The position numbers and the translations under genes are program-made. A stretch of 64,000 bases of DNA, taken from RH2-MAG17b sp035945515. GTDB lineage: Bacteria; Acidobacteriota; Terriglobia; UBA7540. The notes beneath the pieces were generated by a model. That model was not told where the DNA came from. It ran no database searches and saw nothing but the letters and a program-made list of their open reading frames with translations. The stretch's first letter is position 1. Each line of letters starts with the position of its first letter. This document shows, piece after piece, positions 6,721 through 15,248 of this stretch. The stretch is from the NCBI GenBank assembly GCA_035945515.1, contig DASZAE010000032.1, positions 1 through 64,000 of the forward strand. Reading direction: 5' to 3'.

Positions 6721-9444
6721 ATGAGCGGCCGAAGCGGGAGACGGTTGCTCCGAATTTTCGGCATTGCGGGCGGGGCAATCGTCGTCTGCCTTGCCGTCTT
6801 TCTCCTGTATATCCTCGGATACATCCACTGGCGATCTCCGAATTTTGCAGTTCTCACGTCACGCAATCCCCAGAAATTGCTCGCCCAAGCCGACTATCTC
6901 GCCTCGCTCGACAATTGGCAGGCAGCGCGACCGTACTTCGCCAAAGCAGGGCGGCTCTTCGCGGAGCGGGGAGACCAGACTGACGCGCTTTACGCCAGAA
7001 TTAGTTGCGTCGAGGCTGACGTGGAGAAGGGTTCCTATTCCGAGGCGGCGCAATACCTCAAGCGCCAATTGCAGAATCCAATTGTGCAAAGTGATCTTCA
7101 TCTGAAACTGCGTTGCCTGACTGTGAAGGGGATTGTAGACCTCAATACCAACACGGTAGACGCCGAGCACGATTGGAGCGAAGCGCTGCAGGTTGCGAAA
7201 TCTGTCCACGACACAACGTGGCAAAGCCGCGCCACGGGCTGGCTGGGAATTCTGGCATTTGTGAACGGCGATGGCACGGATGCGGGCAAGAAGGTGATTG
7301 GCGCTCTGGTGCAATGCGCGTTACACCACGATATCGGCGGAGAGGACGTGTTCCTGACCTACATGTCCGACGGCCTCACCCAAGACGGGATGGCCAGCAA
7401 GGGCCTGGAAGCCGCGAACCGCGCCCTGGCGCTCATGAAATCAAATCCCGATGCACCGTATCCGTACCGAGCCTACATAGCCAAAATCGGCGCGCTAAGC
7501 GCGTTGGGGCGCTACAACGAAGCGAGGCGGTTGCTGGCAAACGCCTTGAGGCACGCCCGCCGCGACGGAATTGTCGGAGCTGAAGCGGACCTCTCGCGCG
7601 AGGCGGGCGAGCTTGAGGAGCGGGCCGGGAATGATAATCGAGCCAAGCAGTACTTCGAGCAGACAGCGGCCGTCGCAACGCGAACCAATCTTCCTCGAAT
7701 TTTCGCCGACGCGATGTTCCGGCTGACCGATCTCTACCGCAAGGAGGGACAACTGTCGAACGCGGAGGATTGCATAACGCGCGGGATTGAAGCCGTCCGC
7801 CAGGTGGAAGCTCCCTACGAGCTTCCCCATTACCTGGCCGTCGAAGCGGAATTGAAGGAGACCCAAGGCGATTACAAAACAGCCGATGCGCTTTTTTCGG
7901 AGGCCGCTGACATGGTGGACGGGATGCTTATCGGTGTGCCTACTCCAACGCTCGAGAGTTCCCTCGTGGGGACGATGAGCGAGATTTATACTGAGCACTT
8001 CCAACTGGCCGTTTTGTCGCTGAAAGATGACGGCGTGGCCTTCGAAATCGTGGAGCGGGCACGAGGCCGGGGAATGTCCGATGCTCTTCGCGATCCCCGA
8101 GAGGTAAAGGCGGAGGCCATGAGTGACGCAAATCCCGCCGAGATCGAGATCACAGACCTGCAGCGCCAGTTGCGCGGGCCGGAATCCACCGCTGAGCGTA
8201 CCAGGTTACTGAGTGATCTTGATGAAGCAGAGACGAAGCTTGCCAAGTCAGAATACGACAAAGCGCAGTTTAGAAGATTGATTCCACTCAAGCCAGTCTC
8301 CCTCGAGATACTCCAGCAGGCTCTTGATCCTCATGAGGCCGTGCTGGAATATGTCCTGAGCGAGCCGCACTCGTTCTGTCTGCTCGTCACGCGCCAGAAC
8401 GCCCGAGTGAAGATTCTGGTCAGTCGCAGCCAAATCGAGAGGACGATCAGGGAGTATCTGACGCGCGTTACGGCGAAGAAACCCGCCGATGCTCAAGCAC
8501 AACAGCTATACACGGAGGTTTTTCGTGATTGCATCCAGGACCTGAACGAACACCGGCTGATCGTAATTCCGGACGGTAAACTGAACAACGTTCCTTTCGA
8601 CGCGCTCATGGATTCCTCCGGCCGGTATGTGGCGGAATCGCACGTGATCAGTGTAGTTCCGTCCGCGACGGTTCTTTACGTGTTGCGGCATGACACTCAC
8701 CCGGCGGCCAAGTATGCGTTTCTGGGAGTGGGTTATACCGGGGCAACATTGAAGCGGTCTAACAGCGGAGTCGCCGGCGATCTCGCGGACGTGGTGAGGG
8801 GGGTATTCGATCTAAGCAATCCTCACGTCGCTCCGCTCGCCTATGCCGGGGAGGAGGTCAAGGCGGCAGCCGACGCCATCGGTCCGCCGGTGCGCGTACT
8901 GCTGGGAACGAATGCTACCGAAGAGAAGTTGAAATCCGAACCCCTGGACGATTTCAAGATCATGCATTTTGCCGTTCACGGTGTTGTGAATAAAGGCGAG
9001 CCGGACCGATCCGCATTGTTATTCGCCGACGGCCCGCATTCCACTGAAGACGGCCTCTGGCAAGCCAGGGAAATTCGTACCCTCTCGCTCAAAGCGGACC
9101 TGGTTACTCTCTCCGCATGCGATACCGGAATCGGGAAGATTGAAGGCGAAGAAGGCGTCGACAGCCTTGTGGGTGCATTTCTGATGGCTGGAGCGAAAAA
9201 CGTGGTGGCGAGCCTTTGGCCGACAAGCGATCGTTACACGGCCACGCTGATGGAGGATTTTTACGCGCAACTGGCCCGCGGCATGGATGTGCCTGCCGCA
9301 TTGAATCGAGCCGAGATGGACATTCTTCAGCGATACGGCCATCAAACCGCGCCTTATTATTGGGCCCCGTTCGTGGCCATCGGCGCCGGAACAGGCCGTA
9401 TCGCCGCTCATGGTGGAACTCTCAATGCAGCTTTCAAGAACTGA
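6721..9444 (+). CDS. membrane-anchored TPR-CHAT protease
   Basis: The 907-aa protein begins with a basic stretch and one transmembrane helix (about 15-36, ending LLYILGYIHW). About 400 residues of helical TPR-like repeats follow (for example AQADYLASLDNWQAARPYF), and a CHAT domain from about 530 to the C-terminus. The caspase-like dyad is present: His753 in HFAVHG and Cys800 in LSACDTG, with the expected downstream VVASLWPTSD. It therefore looks like an active cysteine protease. The 3' end overlaps the next gene, an S41 peptidase, by 35 nt. CHAT-TPR proteins are common in Acidobacteria and act in cleavage cascades in several defence systems. The target here is unknown. Confidence 0.9.
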   Translation: MSGRSGRRLLRIFGIAGGAIVVCLAVFLLYILGYIHWRSPNFAVLTSRNPQKLLAQADYLASLDNWQAARPYFAKAGRLFAERGDQTDALYARISCVEADVEKGSYSEAAQYLKRQLQNPIVQSDLHLKLRCLTVKGIVDLNTNTVDAEHDWSEALQVAKSVHDTTWQSRATGWLGILAFVNGDGTDAGKKVIGALVQCALHHDIGGEDVFLTYMSDGLTQDGMASKGLEAANRALALMKSNPDAPYPYRAYIAKIGALSALGRYNEARRLLANALRHARRDGIVGAEADLSREAGELEERAGNDNRAKQYFEQTAAVATRTNLPRIFADAMFRLTDLYRKEGQLSNAEDCITRGIEAVRQVEAPYELPHYLAVEAELKETQGDYKTADALFSEAADMVDGMLIGVPTPTLESSLVGTMSEIYTEHFQLAVLSLKDDGVAFEIVERARGRGMSDALRDPREVKAEAMSDANPAEIEITDLQRQLRGPESTAERTRLLSDLDEAETKLAKSEYDKAQFRRLIPLKPVSLEILQQALDPHEAVLEYVLSEPHSFCLLVTRQNARVKILVSRSQIERTIREYLTRVTAKKPADAQAQQLYTEVFRDCIQDLNEHRLIVIPDGKLNNVPFDALMDSSGRYVAESHVISVVPSATVLYVLRHDTHPAAKYAFLGVGYTGATLKRSNSGVAGDLADVVRGVFDLSNPHVAPLAYAGEEVKAAADAIGPPVRVLLGTNATEEKLKSEPLDDFKIMHFAVHGVVNKGEPDRSALLFADGPHSTEDGLWQAREIRTLSLKADLVTLSACDTGIGKIEGEEGVDSLVGAFLMAGAKNVVASLWPTSDRYTATLMEDFYAQLARGMDVPAALNRAEMDILQRYGHQTAPYYWAPFVAIGAGTGRIAAHGGTLNAAFKN

Positions 9445-10657
9445 TCGCGAAAAGATATTTCACAAGACCTGCAGGACGGTCGAGAAACAGTATTTCGATC
9501 CGCGCTTCAACGGCAAAAGCTGGACCGCGCTGGTTGAGGTGAACAAGAAAACAATTCTCGACGCTGACGATCCCGCGCGATTCGAAAGCGCCATGCATGA
9601 CCTGGTCCGGCAACTCGGGACGAGTCACACGGGATTTTTTCATCAGTCCGTCAATCGAGTTCCCGGCCGGCTCGCCGTCTGCGCCACCTTCCGCAAGGCC
9701 GAAACGCCTCAGGGTTTGCGCTGGATGTTTCAGGATGTTCACGTGGGAGGCCCGGCCGATCTTGCTGGAATCCGTCCGTTAGACATCCTTTTGGCAATCG
9801 AGGGCCAGCCGATCGCGCCGCCCCAGCAGCCCATGTTCCCCATGGGAACTACAGTTTCCGTGACGCTGAGGAAGAGCGATCGGCAGGAAACCGGAGCCAA
9901 AATTGTAGTTCCGAAACCGCGGACGCGAAGACAGCCCTATGCTGAACCCATTCCGGTGATTTCCCGCAAACTCGACGGCGGCATCGGGTATCTCAAGGCC
10001 ACCATCTTTCCTGGGCTTTTGGGAATCGACGTAGCGCGTTCGCTCGACAAGGCTTTCGCCGACTTGAGCGGCTGCGACCGCCTCATTGTGGACCTTCGGG
10101 GTAATCTTGGAGGCGGGCTTGGCTTGCTCCGCTTGATGAGCCATTTAACACCTGACCGGATTCCAATCGGCTACAGCGTCACTCGCAAATCTGCTGAGCG
10201 AGGGGTTCAGAAGGAATCACTGAGGCGTTTCGGATGGATTCCGTCGAGCAAACTGGCCATCCCGCTCGTGGCCCTGCGCCATGCTGGGCGGGACGGCTCA
10301 GTGGTGCTGATGACCGAGGGGCTGGGGCCGAAGAGATCTCATGGACGCATTGTGCTACTCGTTAACGAGCATACCGTGAGCGCAGGGGAAATGATTACCG
10401 CATTCGCCGCCGAAAACAAGCTGGCCACGATTGTCGGAACCGAGACAGCGGGGCGGCTGCTCGGCGGAACCGGCTTCAAAGTGGGCCAGGGGTATCTCGT
10501 TATTCTTCCCAAGGCGGCGTTCTATACTTGGCAGGGGAAATCGTACGAAGGGCACGGGATCCCGCCCGACGTCCCGATTCCCTGGTCATCGGAAGCTGCG
10601 CTACGAGGCACTGACAATCAGCTTGAGAAGGCCATTGAAGTCGCCAAGTCGCATTGA
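9410..10657 (+). CDS. S41-family peptidase with PDZ domain
   Basis: This 415-aa protein has an N-terminal helical region (about 1-85), a PDZ-like domain (about 90-170: VHVGGPADLAGIRPLDILLAI), then the S41 fold: GIGYLKATIF, DLRGNLGGG, and the nucleophile region HTVSAGEM with Ser324. The GETFGK-like segment of CtpA is TETAGR here, so the usual catalytic lysine position is occupied by Arg; activity may follow the tricorn/IRBP-type S41 mechanism or be altered. No signal peptide is visible. The start overlaps the 3' end of the CHAT gene by 35 nt, so the two are co-expressed. An alternative in-frame ATG lies at 9425. A two-protease operon suggests a proteolytic cascade. Confidence 0.85.
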   Translation: MVELSMQLSRTDREKIFHKTCRTVEKQYFDPRFNGKSWTALVEVNKKTILDADDPARFESAMHDLVRQLGTSHTGFFHQSVNRVPGRLAVCATFRKAETPQGLRWMFQDVHVGGPADLAGIRPLDILLAIEGQPIAPPQQPMFPMGTTVSVTLRKSDRQETGAKIVVPKPRTRRQPYAEPIPVISRKLDGGIGYLKATIFPGLLGIDVARSLDKAFADLSGCDRLIVDLRGNLGGGLGLLRLMSHLTPDRIPIGYSVTRKSAERGVQKESLRRFGWIPSSKLAIPLVALRHAGRDGSVVLMTEGLGPKRSHGRIVLLVNEHTVSAGEMITAFAAENKLATIVGTETAGRLLGGTGFKVGQGYLVILPKAAFYTWQGKSYEGHGIPPDVPIPWSSEAALRGTDNQLEKAIEVAKSH

Positions 10658-10943
10658 TCCCCCGATATGGTCAGAAGGCTGCATCCAATCTATGAGTGAT
10701 TACGTTTCATCTGACGGCAAGCCCTAAGCCGGGGCGTGGCACATCAGTGGATATGCCGTCAAAGCGTGCCTTGGCGAGGCGTGCGCAGAGCGACGCTCAA
10801 CGCAGTAATAACTGTGAACCCGGCGACCGCCGAGATGACCCCTCCGATTGCGTTCCCGGTTTTTGAGGTGTATGTTATGCCGGAGTTATGATACGGAGGT
10901 TCACAGATCGTTTAGAGGTTTTGGGTCCGAGGAGGAGATTCCA

Positions 10944-11981
10944 GTGATTACGAGCGATGACCTCGCGAAGCTCGCGATACGCCGCGTTATATTCCACGAT
11001 GTGCCAAGGAATCCGAGGCGCGGACCCAACGAAGTGATTTTGATGGACGAGGAGACGGAGGTTGACCCCGCGCGCCGAGCCCTCCTGAAAACCAAGCTCA
11101 CGCGGGTGATTAATTCGAAGCGCGCCTACCCGATCTGTTTCGATCCCAATACCAGTTCCCCGGTACCAAGCCACGTTCGGGTCTATACCAAAAACCATGA
11201 TGCGAACCAGTTCATACCGATGTCACAGAAGGTTGCGATGCACCTGTTCGATATCCAGCACGGCGGGATCTCACCTGGCTTGCTCTGCGCTGTAGACGTC
11301 GTCGCTGGTGGCCTCGCAGGCCTGGTGCTCATGAAATTGGAGCGCGAGGAAGGCGCGCGCCTTGAGCTTGTCCAGTCGCCGAAAGGAAAGCGAGCTTTTG
11401 CGATGTCAGTTCTCGATAATCTCGTTTTTACGGACGGCACGCGGCTATTCAAGACCGGAATGTTCCTTCGCACGGGCTCGGGCGACGATGATTTCCGGGC
11501 CGCTGCATGCGACACGCAGTTGAATGTATGTGCGAGCGAAGATATGGCCCGCTTCTGGCTACGCTTCCTTGGGTGTACTTTCACTGTGGAACCTAGAGTC
11601 ACGACCCAGCGGTTCTACGATTCTGCGCTGAACTTCATAAACGAAGAAGTGTCAGATCCTGTCGATAAGAGCGAGCTTTATGAGCACCTACACTCCCAGA
11701 TGAAGGCGGAGAAGAAGACATTCTCACCTAAAGCTTTCATTGAGGAATATGTGCCACAGCAATATCAAGTTCCCTTTCGGGAGCGGCTAAAATCGGACAA
11801 AGTTCCCTTAACCACTTTCCCGAAGGACCTCGCCGACATTCAGCGGAGGCTTCGCCACCGTGCCTATCTGACCAGTCGCGGCATCAGGCTGGACGTTCCC
11901 GCGGAGAGCGCCGAGGTTGTCGATGTGCAGAGTGAGCGAATCATAGTGAACGATGCCGTCCTACACGTGGATCGCCAATGA
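10944..11981 (+). CDS. NdpA-like (37-kDa) nucleoid-associated protein
   Basis: The 345-aa product resembles the NA37/NdpA family: LAIRRVIFHDVP at the N-terminus, ISPGLLCAVDVVAGGLAGLVLMKLEREEG in the middle third and FIEEYVP near the C-terminus. Length matches E. coli NdpA (335 aa). I chose the GTG at 10944 because AGGAGGAG lies about 8 nt upstream. An ATG at 10848 would add 32 residues without family character. The stop overlaps the next ATG (ATGA at 11978-11981), coupling it to a RelA/SpoT-type synthetase. NdpA-family proteins bind nucleoid DNA. In this setting it may be the sensor or regulator of a nucleotide-signalling cassette, which is inference. Confidence 0.78.
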   Translation: MITSDDLAKLAIRRVIFHDVPRNPRRGPNEVILMDEETEVDPARRALLKTKLTRVINSKRAYPICFDPNTSSPVPSHVRVYTKNHDANQFIPMSQKVAMHLFDIQHGGISPGLLCAVDVVAGGLAGLVLMKLEREEGARLELVQSPKGKRAFAMSVLDNLVFTDGTRLFKTGMFLRTGSGDDDFRAAACDTQLNVCASEDMARFWLRFLGCTFTVEPRVTTQRFYDSALNFINEEVSDPVDKSELYEHLHSQMKAEKKTFSPKAFIEEYVPQQYQVPFRERLKSDKVPLTTFPKDLADIQRRLRHRAYLTSRGIRLDVPAESAEVVDVQSERIIVNDAVLHVDRQ

Positions 11982-12937
11982 TCGACGTGGACGAGGCAAG
12001 AAAACGCTGGCTGAAAGAACGCCAATCTTTCAGCGAGTTCGGTGTGCTGGTTGCCGGCAGGATGGAGAATGCAGTCCGGGAACTTGGTATCTGGTGCCAG
12101 ACCAGTTCCCGTGCCAAGGAACCGCACAGCCTCATAAAAAAACTTCTGAAAGGGAACTACTCATACGATTCGCTTCAAGACAAGGCCGGGGCACGCTGTG
12201 TAGTCCGGCACATGTGTGAGATTGAGCGCGTTTGCTTACAGGCGCAAGAACTATTCGATTGCCTGAGACGCGACGACAAACTTACAGGGCTTGGAACGAA
12301 CCGCATCGGCTATAACAGCATCCACCTGATGGTCCGCCTCAGGGAGGGAGACCCCGAGACGGCAAGCTATCCCGCGGCCTCATACATCGCCGAACTGCAA
12401 ATCAGAACCTTTGCGCAGCACCTGTGGGCGGAAATGTCGCATGACAGTTTCTACAAGAATGAGGGCGTACTGACTGTGTTGCCCGTTCAGCTAGTGCGGA
12501 GAGCGCATCTGATGGCGGGGCTGATCGAAGTGGCTGACCACGAGTTCGACAGATTGAACCGAGAGATTACCTCAAGTCCTGAAGCCCAGATGTACAAGGC
12601 GCTTGAGAGGCATTACTACACATTCACAACAAAGCGACCGGACCCGTCATTGTCACTCGAAGTAATCAAGCTGCTTCTGCCCTTGTATAACCTTACAGTG
12701 CCTCAGATTGCGACCGAACTTGACAAGTTCCTTTATGTTCACAGGGACGCCCTGAAGCACGTGTACAAGGAGGCGGAAGAGTTTACAACCAGTGCGTTCC
12801 TTTACCAGCCGGAGGTTCTGATGATTTACGAACGGCTCGAAGCCAACCAACTAGCGGTACGTAAGGCGTGGATTAGTCGGTTTCCCGAGTCCGAGCTTGA
12901 GGGTATCGCAAACGCGCTGGGCATCTCGTTCGATTAA
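11978..12937 (+). CDS. RelA/SpoT-type nucleotide pyrophosphokinase/synthetase
   Basis: The 319-aa protein has a stand-alone RelA_SpoT synthetase domain in residues about 20-165. Landmarks are DKAGARCVV with Asp68 (Mg-binding position), GYNSIHLMV with Tyr112 (base-stacking position), and AELQIRTFAQHLWAEMSHD with Glu139 (catalytic position). No HD hydrolase domain is present. The C-terminal half is helical and includes a region rich in aromatic and charged residues. It starts inside the stop of the NdpA-like gene and is followed 23 nt later by a small membrane protein. It could make (p)ppGpp/ppApp, transfer pyrophosphate to RNA as some toxSAS do, or make another nucleotide signal. The sequence does not distinguish these. 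Confidence 0.85.
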   Translation: MIDVDEARKRWLKERQSFSEFGVLVAGRMENAVRELGIWCQTSSRAKEPHSLIKKLLKGNYSYDSLQDKAGARCVVRHMCEIERVCLQAQELFDCLRRDDKLTGLGTNRIGYNSIHLMVRLREGDPETASYPAASYIAELQIRTFAQHLWAEMSHDSFYKNEGVLTVLPVQLVRRAHLMAGLIEVADHEFDRLNREITSSPEAQMYKALERHYYTFTTKRPDPSLSLEVIKLLLPLYNLTVPQIATELDKFLYVHRDALKHVYKEAEEFTTSAFLYQPEVLMIYERLEANQLAVRKAWISRFPESELEGIANALGISFD

Positions 12938-12960
12938 AGCGACGGCCTGGATTAGGAAGT

Positions 12961-13494
12961 ATGCTAGAAAGTAAACAAACAGAAGGCTCGCTAGATGACG
13001 AGCAGGCAACCGTCGCACAAGCCAGTCCGCCTACTGCAGCTGTAAACCAAGGGGACATCACCCGGGCTGAACGGTTTGAAGTTTTGAAGCTCGAGATATC
13101 GCTGCTTCAATCTCGTTTCGATAAATTTGATGGTCTGATTTTCCAAATGAGGGGATGGCTGATTACGATTGTGGCTGGCCTCCTGGGAGCCGCTATAAGC
13201 CTCAAAAATGGTCAGCTTACCTTCCTCGCAGCGGGAGCAGCCATTTTGTTTTATTTTTTGGAAACTTTATGGCGCCAGAACTGGTTCAAGTATGTGATAC
13301 GGTATCGACGGATTCGGGATGCTTTGCATCGCGGGGAAGGCATTAGAGATCTCACGCCTTACGACCTTACCGATTTTTACGGCAATCGACCCGGTTGGTA
13401 TAGCAGACTTTGGAACAATCTCTGGAGCTTTGAGCGATTTTTATTCTGCGGAAGTCTGGCACTTGGCTCCCTCGTTGTGCACGCCCTCATGTAA
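12961..13494 (+). CDS. small three-TM membrane protein, putative effector
   Basis: This 177-aa protein has a disordered acidic N-terminus (1-30), a helix with possible coiled-coil character (33-58), TM1 at about 65-81 (GWLITIVAGLLGAAISL), TM2 at 86-103, a conserved-looking cytoplasmic stretch (RYRRIRDALHRGEG, then LTPYDLTDFY) and TM3 at 159-176. A charged helix before a TM hairpin resembles SLATT/2TM effector domains found beside nucleotide synthetases, but I cannot confirm the family. It is the last gene of the NdpA-synthetase cassette, 23 nt after the synthetase, and is the best candidate for a membrane-acting effector. Confidence 0.72.
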   Translation: MLESKQTEGSLDDEQATVAQASPPTAAVNQGDITRAERFEVLKLEISLLQSRFDKFDGLIFQMRGWLITIVAGLLGAAISLKNGQLTFLAAGAAILFYFLETLWRQNWFKYVIRYRRIRDALHRGEGIRDLTPYDLTDFYGNRPGWYSRLWNNLWSFERFLFCGSLALGSLVVHALM

Positions 13495-13619
13495 CTCATT
13501 GGTTTGCGTTGGGGCAAGTGAACCCGGCCAAAGCCCGTGCTGAAGCGTTGCCCTAGAACAGAACAGGGGCCAATCGAGCCTTTAGTGCGCATACCGCTGG
13601 CCCGGTTTTGTTCTCAGGT

Positions 13620-14366
13620 CTACCGAAGCACCAACGGATAATATCTCCAATCCCATGGCGGCTGCCGGATGCCCAGTGAATACTCACCAGGCTGGAACTT
13701 GCTCAGGTCCAGTTGGGTGCTCAGGACTGTATTACCACTCGTGATCCCTGCGGTCCCTGCCACCTTCAAAAGCGTTTCTCCGTGGCTACGCTGTATCTCA
13801 ATTTCGTACTTTCCAGCCGGGCTCCCCATCGGCAGGTAAACCGTTAGTGCCAGTAGTCCCCGGTGAAGTTCGAGCCGCGTTCCGCCGGGATTAGGCGTCG
13901 CCTCATCGCTGCGCACAGCGGACCAGCCTCTGAGGTCTAATGTCGCATTCCGAATTGCGCCTTCGGTCTGCGCATTCCCTGCGATCGTCGCCTCAGAGCT
14001 TCTTCTGACATGGCGATTCATCGCCAGCCAGGTTCCAACACAGATCGCGGCAATTACAATCGCGGCAACGCTCAATCGACGGAGCCGTTGCTGCCAGACG
14101 AAAGCTCGCCGGAACTCGCCGAGTTCCCTGTAGCAGGGCGAGCAGCGAGAGCAATGGCTGACCCAATCCTCTTCTTCCGGTCCCAATCCCTTCCCGGTCG
14201 CTATAGCTCTGAGGACGCCTGCTCCGGGACATTCCTTCCGATCCGGGTTGGGAAATGAATCGGAAAATACCTGCCGCCCCAGCTCCAGAAGACGCTTTTC
14301 CTCTCTTTTCGATATCACGTCGTTGCTCATGCAGGCTGCCCTCAGCGACCGCTCGTCACATCCCAT
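13620..14366 (-). CDS. anti-sigma-factor-like membrane protein
   Basis: This 248-aa protein has a cytoplasmic N-terminal half with CSRCSPCYRE (HCxxC-type, zinc-finger anti-sigma-like), one TM helix around 106-122 (LSVAAIVIAAICVGTWLAM) and an extracytoplasmic C-terminal beta-rich domain of about 125 residues. It starts 4 nt after the stop of a sigma-factor gene, the standard sigma/anti-sigma arrangement. The start is uncertain: an in-frame ATG at 14330 has a slightly better ribosome binding site. It probably sequesters the sigma factor at the membrane until an envelope signal arrives. The signal is unknown. Confidence 0.7.
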   Translation of the reverse strand: MGCDERSLRAACMSNDVISKREEKRLLELGRQVFSDSFPNPDRKECPGAGVLRAIATGKGLGPEEEDWVSHCSRCSPCYRELGEFRRAFVWQQRLRRLSVAAIVIAAICVGTWLAMNRHVRRSSEATIAGNAQTEGAIRNATLDLRGWSAVRSDEATPNPGGTRLELHRGLLALTVYLPMGSPAGKYEIEIQRSHGETLLKVAGTAGITSGNTVLSTQLDLSKFQPGEYSLGIRQPPWDWRYYPLVLR

Positions 14367-14370
14367 CCGC

Positions 14371-14991
14371 TCACGTTATCCGCGACCGATCGCCTTCTGA
14401 ATCGTCCTCATTCGGTTTCGATAGCATCCGCTCCCGAACCCTTGCGAGGCCGCGCGAATACGACTTAATCGCGGTGTTGACGCTCACTCCTTGCTTTTTG
14501 GCGATGACCTTCCACGAGAATCCCTGCGTCCGCCGCAAGTACGTACGCCGTGTCGGCTCATCCATGTATCGGATCGCTTCCTCCGCCTGAATAGTATTCT
14601 CCAGGCGGAGTGCCCATTCCCAATCCTCCGAGCCCTTGAACGGCTCAAGCTCCCGAAGCGTGCCGATGTACTCGATCCTGCGCTCCCTCGCCGCCAGTCT
14701 TTTGATCCGCCGGGTAAACCTGGCAAAAATGTACGGCCCTGGATTTCGGACCGGCCGTTCGCCGGAACGACCCCGACTCGCCGACATGGTCTTTACGATG
14801 CTTTCTACAATGTCCGCCGCGAACGAAGAATCGATCCGTTCCCGCTCCGCGTAATCCCGAAGACGATCCCAGTTCTTGAGCGCGGCCTGCACGATACTTT
14901 TCTTGAAGACACCGCCACCCTTGTCTTTTTTAGGCATCCACAGGCGCGCCTTTGAGCTGTCTTCCATCTGGGTCAAGTGCAATTGTGCCAC
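14371..14991 (-). CDS. ECF-like RNA polymerase sigma factor
   Basis: The 206-aa product has a helical N-terminal half compatible with sigma region 2 (GPYIFARFTRRIKRLAARERR) and a clear region-4-like HTH: LRRTQGFSWKVIAKKQGVSVNTAIKS, followed by an YSRGLARVRERM helix. Region 2 is divergent, which fits the atypical sigma-like proteins frequent in Acidobacteria. It is upstream of and adjacent to the anti-sigma-like gene. The assigned start is a GTG at 14991; an ATG at 14967 is possible and neither has a strong Shine-Dalgarno. I see no obvious target promoter motif. Confidence 0.75.
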   Translation of the reverse strand: MAQLHLTQMEDSSKARLWMPKKDKGGGVFKKSIVQAALKNWDRLRDYAERERIDSSFAADIVESIVKTMSASRGRSGERPVRNPGPYIFARFTRRIKRLAARERRIEYIGTLRELEPFKGSEDWEWALRLENTIQAEEAIRYMDEPTRRTYLRRTQGFSWKVIAKKQGVSVNTAIKSYSRGLARVRERMLSKPNEDDSEGDRSRIT

Positions 14992-15248
14992 GCTGAACGA
15001 ACGGCAGACGTAAAAATCAGCGACTCGGCGGGAAATATATTTTTGCGTTGGCGCGTCACATTCGCATTTCTGAAGGCCCTTACATATTAGAGGGGAAAAT
15101 CATGCGGCACATGGCATAACGACCGATTTCAATCTCGTCATTTGAGGGATCGGCTTGATCGGGGAGAATTCCGTTTCGTGGAGCTATTACGACAGCACTC
15201 AATATGAGTCGGAGGGGTAGATCGGACAGCCCACAAGGTGAGGTCATC

